This document shows positions 7,009 through 8,573 of a stretch of DNA of 8,573 nucleotides, piece after piece. A program made the translations under genes and the position numbers. The DNA comes from Candidatus Kuenenia stuttgartensis (GTDB taxonomy: Bacteria > Bacteroidota > Bacteroidia > Flavobacteriales_D > Crocinitomicaceae). The notes below the pieces were generated by a model. That model made no database searches. It was not told where the DNA came from and was given only the letters and a program-made list of their open reading frames with translations. The stretch lies in NCBI GenBank assembly GCA_943326025.2, contig CALPRR020000101.1, positions 1 to 8,573 on the forward strand, in the 5' to 3' direction. How positions within the stretch are numbered: position 1 is the stretch's first letter; every line of letters starts with the position of its first letter.

Positions 7009-7806
7009 ATGAATTTATTTAATCGTTATTCTATCATATATAAAACACCAGCTGAAATCGAAATTATGCGTGAAGCTGCTCAAATTGTAAGCCGTACATT
7101 AGGTATTTTAGCATCTGAGATTAAACCTGGAGTAACACCATTGCATCTTGATAAAATAGCCGAGGAATATATTCGTTCACAAAATGCAATTCCTGGTTTT
7201 TTAGGTTTGTATGATTTTCCAAATACTTTATGTGTCTCAATTAACGAACAAGTTGTTCATGGGATCCCAACAAAGCGTCAATTAAAAGAAGGTGATATTA
7301 TTTCTGTAGATTGTGGAGCTTTATTCGAAGGGTTTTATGGCGATCATGCATATACATTTGAAGTTGGTGAAGTTACACCAGAAGTGAAAAAATTATTGGA
7401 AGTAACGAAAGAATGTTTAGAGATAGGAATTCAACAAACAAATACTTCAAATAGAATTGGAGATATCGGTTTTGCGATTCAACAACATGCAGAAAAACAT
7501 GGTTATGGAGTTGTAAGAGACTTAGTAGGTCATGGATTAGGAAGGACAATGCATGAAGAACCTCAAGTTCCTAATTATGGTAGGAGAGGAAGCGGTAAGA
7601 AAATTCAAAATGGATTGACGATTGCAATCGAACCAATGATTAATATGGGTACGGAGCAAGTTGTTCAGTTAGATGATAAATGGACAATAGTAACTGCTGA
7701 TGGATTACCTAGTGCACATTTTGAACACGATGTAGCTGTAGTTAATGGTAAGCCTGAAGTTTTGTCTACATTCAAATATATTGAAGAAGCTTTAGCTAAA
7801 AAATAA
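7009..7806 (+). CDS. map: Type I methionine aminopeptidase
   Basis: A cytoplasmic metalloprotease (265 residues) that removes the initiator Met from nascent proteins when the second residue is small, after deformylation. It has the pita-bread fold with all five metal ligands: D101 (SVDCG), D112 (YGDHA), H175 (GHGLG), E208 (AIEPM) and E239 (HFEHD). The substrate-binding His are also present, H84 (VVHGIP) and H182 (MHEEP). There is no N-terminal zinc-finger extension, so it is the simple bacterial form. The ATG at 7009 is chosen because it has an A-rich leader (AAAATCAAAATG), and the in-frame TTG at 6991 sits inside the promoter box. About eight residues precede the usual IIYKT family start. 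The gene is outside any ribosomal-protein operon here and is followed after 7 nt by a membrane-protein gene, probably on the same message. Confidence 0.96.
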   Translation: MNLFNRYSIIYKTPAEIEIMREAAQIVSRTLGILASEIKPGVTPLHLDKIAEEYIRSQNAIPGFLGLYDFPNTLCVSINEQVVHGIPTKRQLKEGDIISVDCGALFEGFYGDHAYTFEVGEVTPEVKKLLEVTKECLEIGIQQTNTSNRIGDIGFAIQQHAEKHGYGVVRDLVGHGLGRTMHEEPQVPNYGRRGSGKKIQNGLTIAIEPMINMGTEQVVQLDDKWTIVTADGLPSAHFEHDVAVVNGKPEVLSTFKYIEEALAKK

Positions 7807-7813
7807 TTATTTC

Positions 7814-8371
7814 ATGTCAAAAGAGGGAAGGGTAATTGCGTTAGCTATTTTAACTATTTTTATTTATGCTTTTAGCATTCTACTTCAAAAAGGAGCATTT
7901 ATTTTTCCTTTTCCTCTAAATGAAATTATATTCTTTATATCAGCTCTTGCAATTAGTTTTCACCAGTTCAAAAAGGAAAAATTTTTAAGTGTATTATTTC
8001 CTATTGTTGGTTGTCTATTTGTTTTATCGAGTGAATTTTATTGGGCTATTTTTTTTAATGCTCAACAAATGGAAGCTTTCTCTAATTCTCTTGCTACTGA
8101 TTTATTTAAAATCTTCTTTTTTATAGGGTTAATTAGTTTAATTTATCTTTCATTTAAAGAAATGAAAAATAAATTAGTCAGTATTGGATTAGTATTTTCA
8201 ATATTAGGTATTATTATAAGTTTAATTATTGGTCATCAATTCATAGAAATTGCTTCTTTATTGATTGTTTCTGTGATATCTATTAAGAGACTTGCCGAAA
8301 AGCCGATACTAAATTTATGGATTTTACTTTTTGTTTTAGAAATCACAAAACTTTGGTCTTTAGCGGGTTGA
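7814..8371 (+). CDS. Hypothetical multi-spanning membrane protein
   Basis: I do not recognise this 185-residue protein. It is very hydrophobic, with about seven predicted membrane helices near residues 6-24, 35-50, 57-80, 97-113, 121-139, 142-157 and 165-183. These are joined by short loops, several of them basic (QFKKEKF, KEMKNK, IKRLAEKP). There is no signal peptidase site, no conserved catalytic motif and no soluble domain. The only longer loop (about 82-96, NAQQMEAFSNSLATD) follows TM3. The basic loops fall after TM2, TM4 and TM6, which by the positive-inside rule suggests those loops are cytoplasmic. The ATG lies 7 nt after the map stop and I see no promoter between them, so it is probably the second gene of a map operon. 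The leader is less A-rich than those of its neighbours, which suggests weak or coupled translation. Its role is unknown. Confidence 0.75.
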   Translation: MSKEGRVIALAILTIFIYAFSILLQKGAFIFPFPLNEIIFFISALAISFHQFKKEKFLSVLFPIVGCLFVLSSEFYWAIFFNAQQMEAFSNSLATDLFKIFFFIGLISLIYLSFKEMKNKLVSIGLVFSILGIIISLIIGHQFIEIASLLIVSVISIKRLAEKPILNLWILLFVLEITKLWSLAG

Positions 8372-8413
8372 ATTTTGAATTGAAAAAAAAACAAAATTTA
8401 TTTCAAAAAAGAC

Positions 8414-8443
8414 TTTGTAAAACGAAAGCTTTTATTACTTTTG
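8414..8443 (+). promoter_or_regulatory. tRNA-Ser promoter (consensus Bacteroidetes type)
   Basis: TTTG at 8414-8417, 18 nt, then TACTTTTG at 8436-8443: both elements match the Bacteroidetes consensus exactly. The predicted transcription start is near 8447, leaving a 5' leader of about 23 nt to be removed by RNase P before the mature tRNA begins at 8470. This is the strongest promoter in the window. Confidence 0.88.
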
Positions 8444-8469
8444 CGCCCTAGTTCTTTTATATAGAATCC

Positions 8470-8556
8470 GGAGGGATGGGTGAGTGGCTGAAACCACCAG
8501 TTTGCTAAACTGACGTACTGGTAACGGTACCGCGAGTTCGAATCTCGCTCTCTCCG
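8470..8556 (+). tRNA. tRNA-Ser (anticodon GCU)
   Basis: An 87-nt class II tRNA reading AGC and AGU codons. The acceptor stem pairs GGAGGGA (8470-8476) with TCTCTCC (8549-8555), with one G-T pair, and the discriminator is G8556, as expected for serine. The 3-bp D stem is GGT/ACC with an 11-nt loop containing GG. The anticodon loop is TTGCTAA with GCT at 8504-8506. The outer pair of the anticodon stem is a C-A mismatch (8497/8513). The long variable arm is a 6-bp stem, GTACTG/CGGTAC (8515-8530), with a GTAA loop, the hallmark of serine tRNAs. The T arm is GCGAG-TTCGAAT-CTCGC (8532-8548). CCA is not encoded (CTT follows), so it must be added after transcription. Confidence 0.97.
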
Positions 8557-8573
8557 CTTTTTTTTTAAAAAGC
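8556..8573 (+). terminator. Possible terminator or start of the next spacer, cut by the window edge
   Basis: Directly after the tRNA, GCTTTTT (8556-8562) and AAAAAGC (8567-8573) form an inverted repeat around four T. The run of nine T follows the tRNA acceptor and T stems and could itself end transcription. Alternatively AAAAAGC may begin another hairpin beyond the window. Confidence 0.35.

Noticed and set aside
8373..8408. TTTTGAA / TTCAAAA inverted repeat after the membrane-protein gene as a terminator
   Set aside because: The stem is nearly all A-T with a long loop and no T-tract, and its 3' arm lies just before the tRNA promoter.

Overview
The window looks like an ordinary chromosomal housekeeping stretch from a low-GC Bacteroidota, most likely of the order Flavobacteriales. 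Three things point there: upstream elements that fit the Bacteroidetes sigma-A promoter (TTTG, about 18-19 nt, TAnnTTTG), A-rich leaders instead of Shine-Dalgarno sequences, and a replicative DNA polymerase alpha subunit with a proofreading exonuclease domain fused to its N-terminus. I recall that last layout from flavobacterial DnaE proteins. I see no mobile element, CRISPR array, toxin-antitoxin pair or defence locus.

Left part (1-5234). A plus-strand fragment at the edge is the C-terminal portion of a SirB1/transglutaminase-like protein. It converges with a minus-strand pair, dnaE followed by a GNAT acetyltransferase gene. dnaE and the GNAT gene overlap as ATGA, so they are probably translationally coupled. 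The GNAT gene and the SirB1-like gene end on one shared TTAA, leaving no room for a terminator between them.

Divergent spacer (5235-5505). It holds a probable dnaE promoter on the minus strand, a clear sucC promoter on the plus strand, and an AT-rich inverted repeat between them.

Middle and right part (5506-8573). sucC (succinyl-CoA synthetase beta subunit, TCA cycle) stands alone and ends in a strong intrinsic terminator with a GAAA loop. After a spacer of about 240 nt come map (type I methionine aminopeptidase) and a gene for an unrecognised multi-spanning membrane protein, only 7 nt apart and probably one operon. The window closes with a class II tRNA-Ser(GCU) that has its own near-consensus promoter.

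The genes serve unrelated core functions: replication, central metabolism, N-terminal methionine removal and translation. The points most worth checking are the exonuclease-PHP-polymerase layout of DnaE with a substituted PHP metal-site residue, two start-codon corrections supported by promoter positions, and the unknown membrane protein downstream of map. I do not see a previously undescribed system here.
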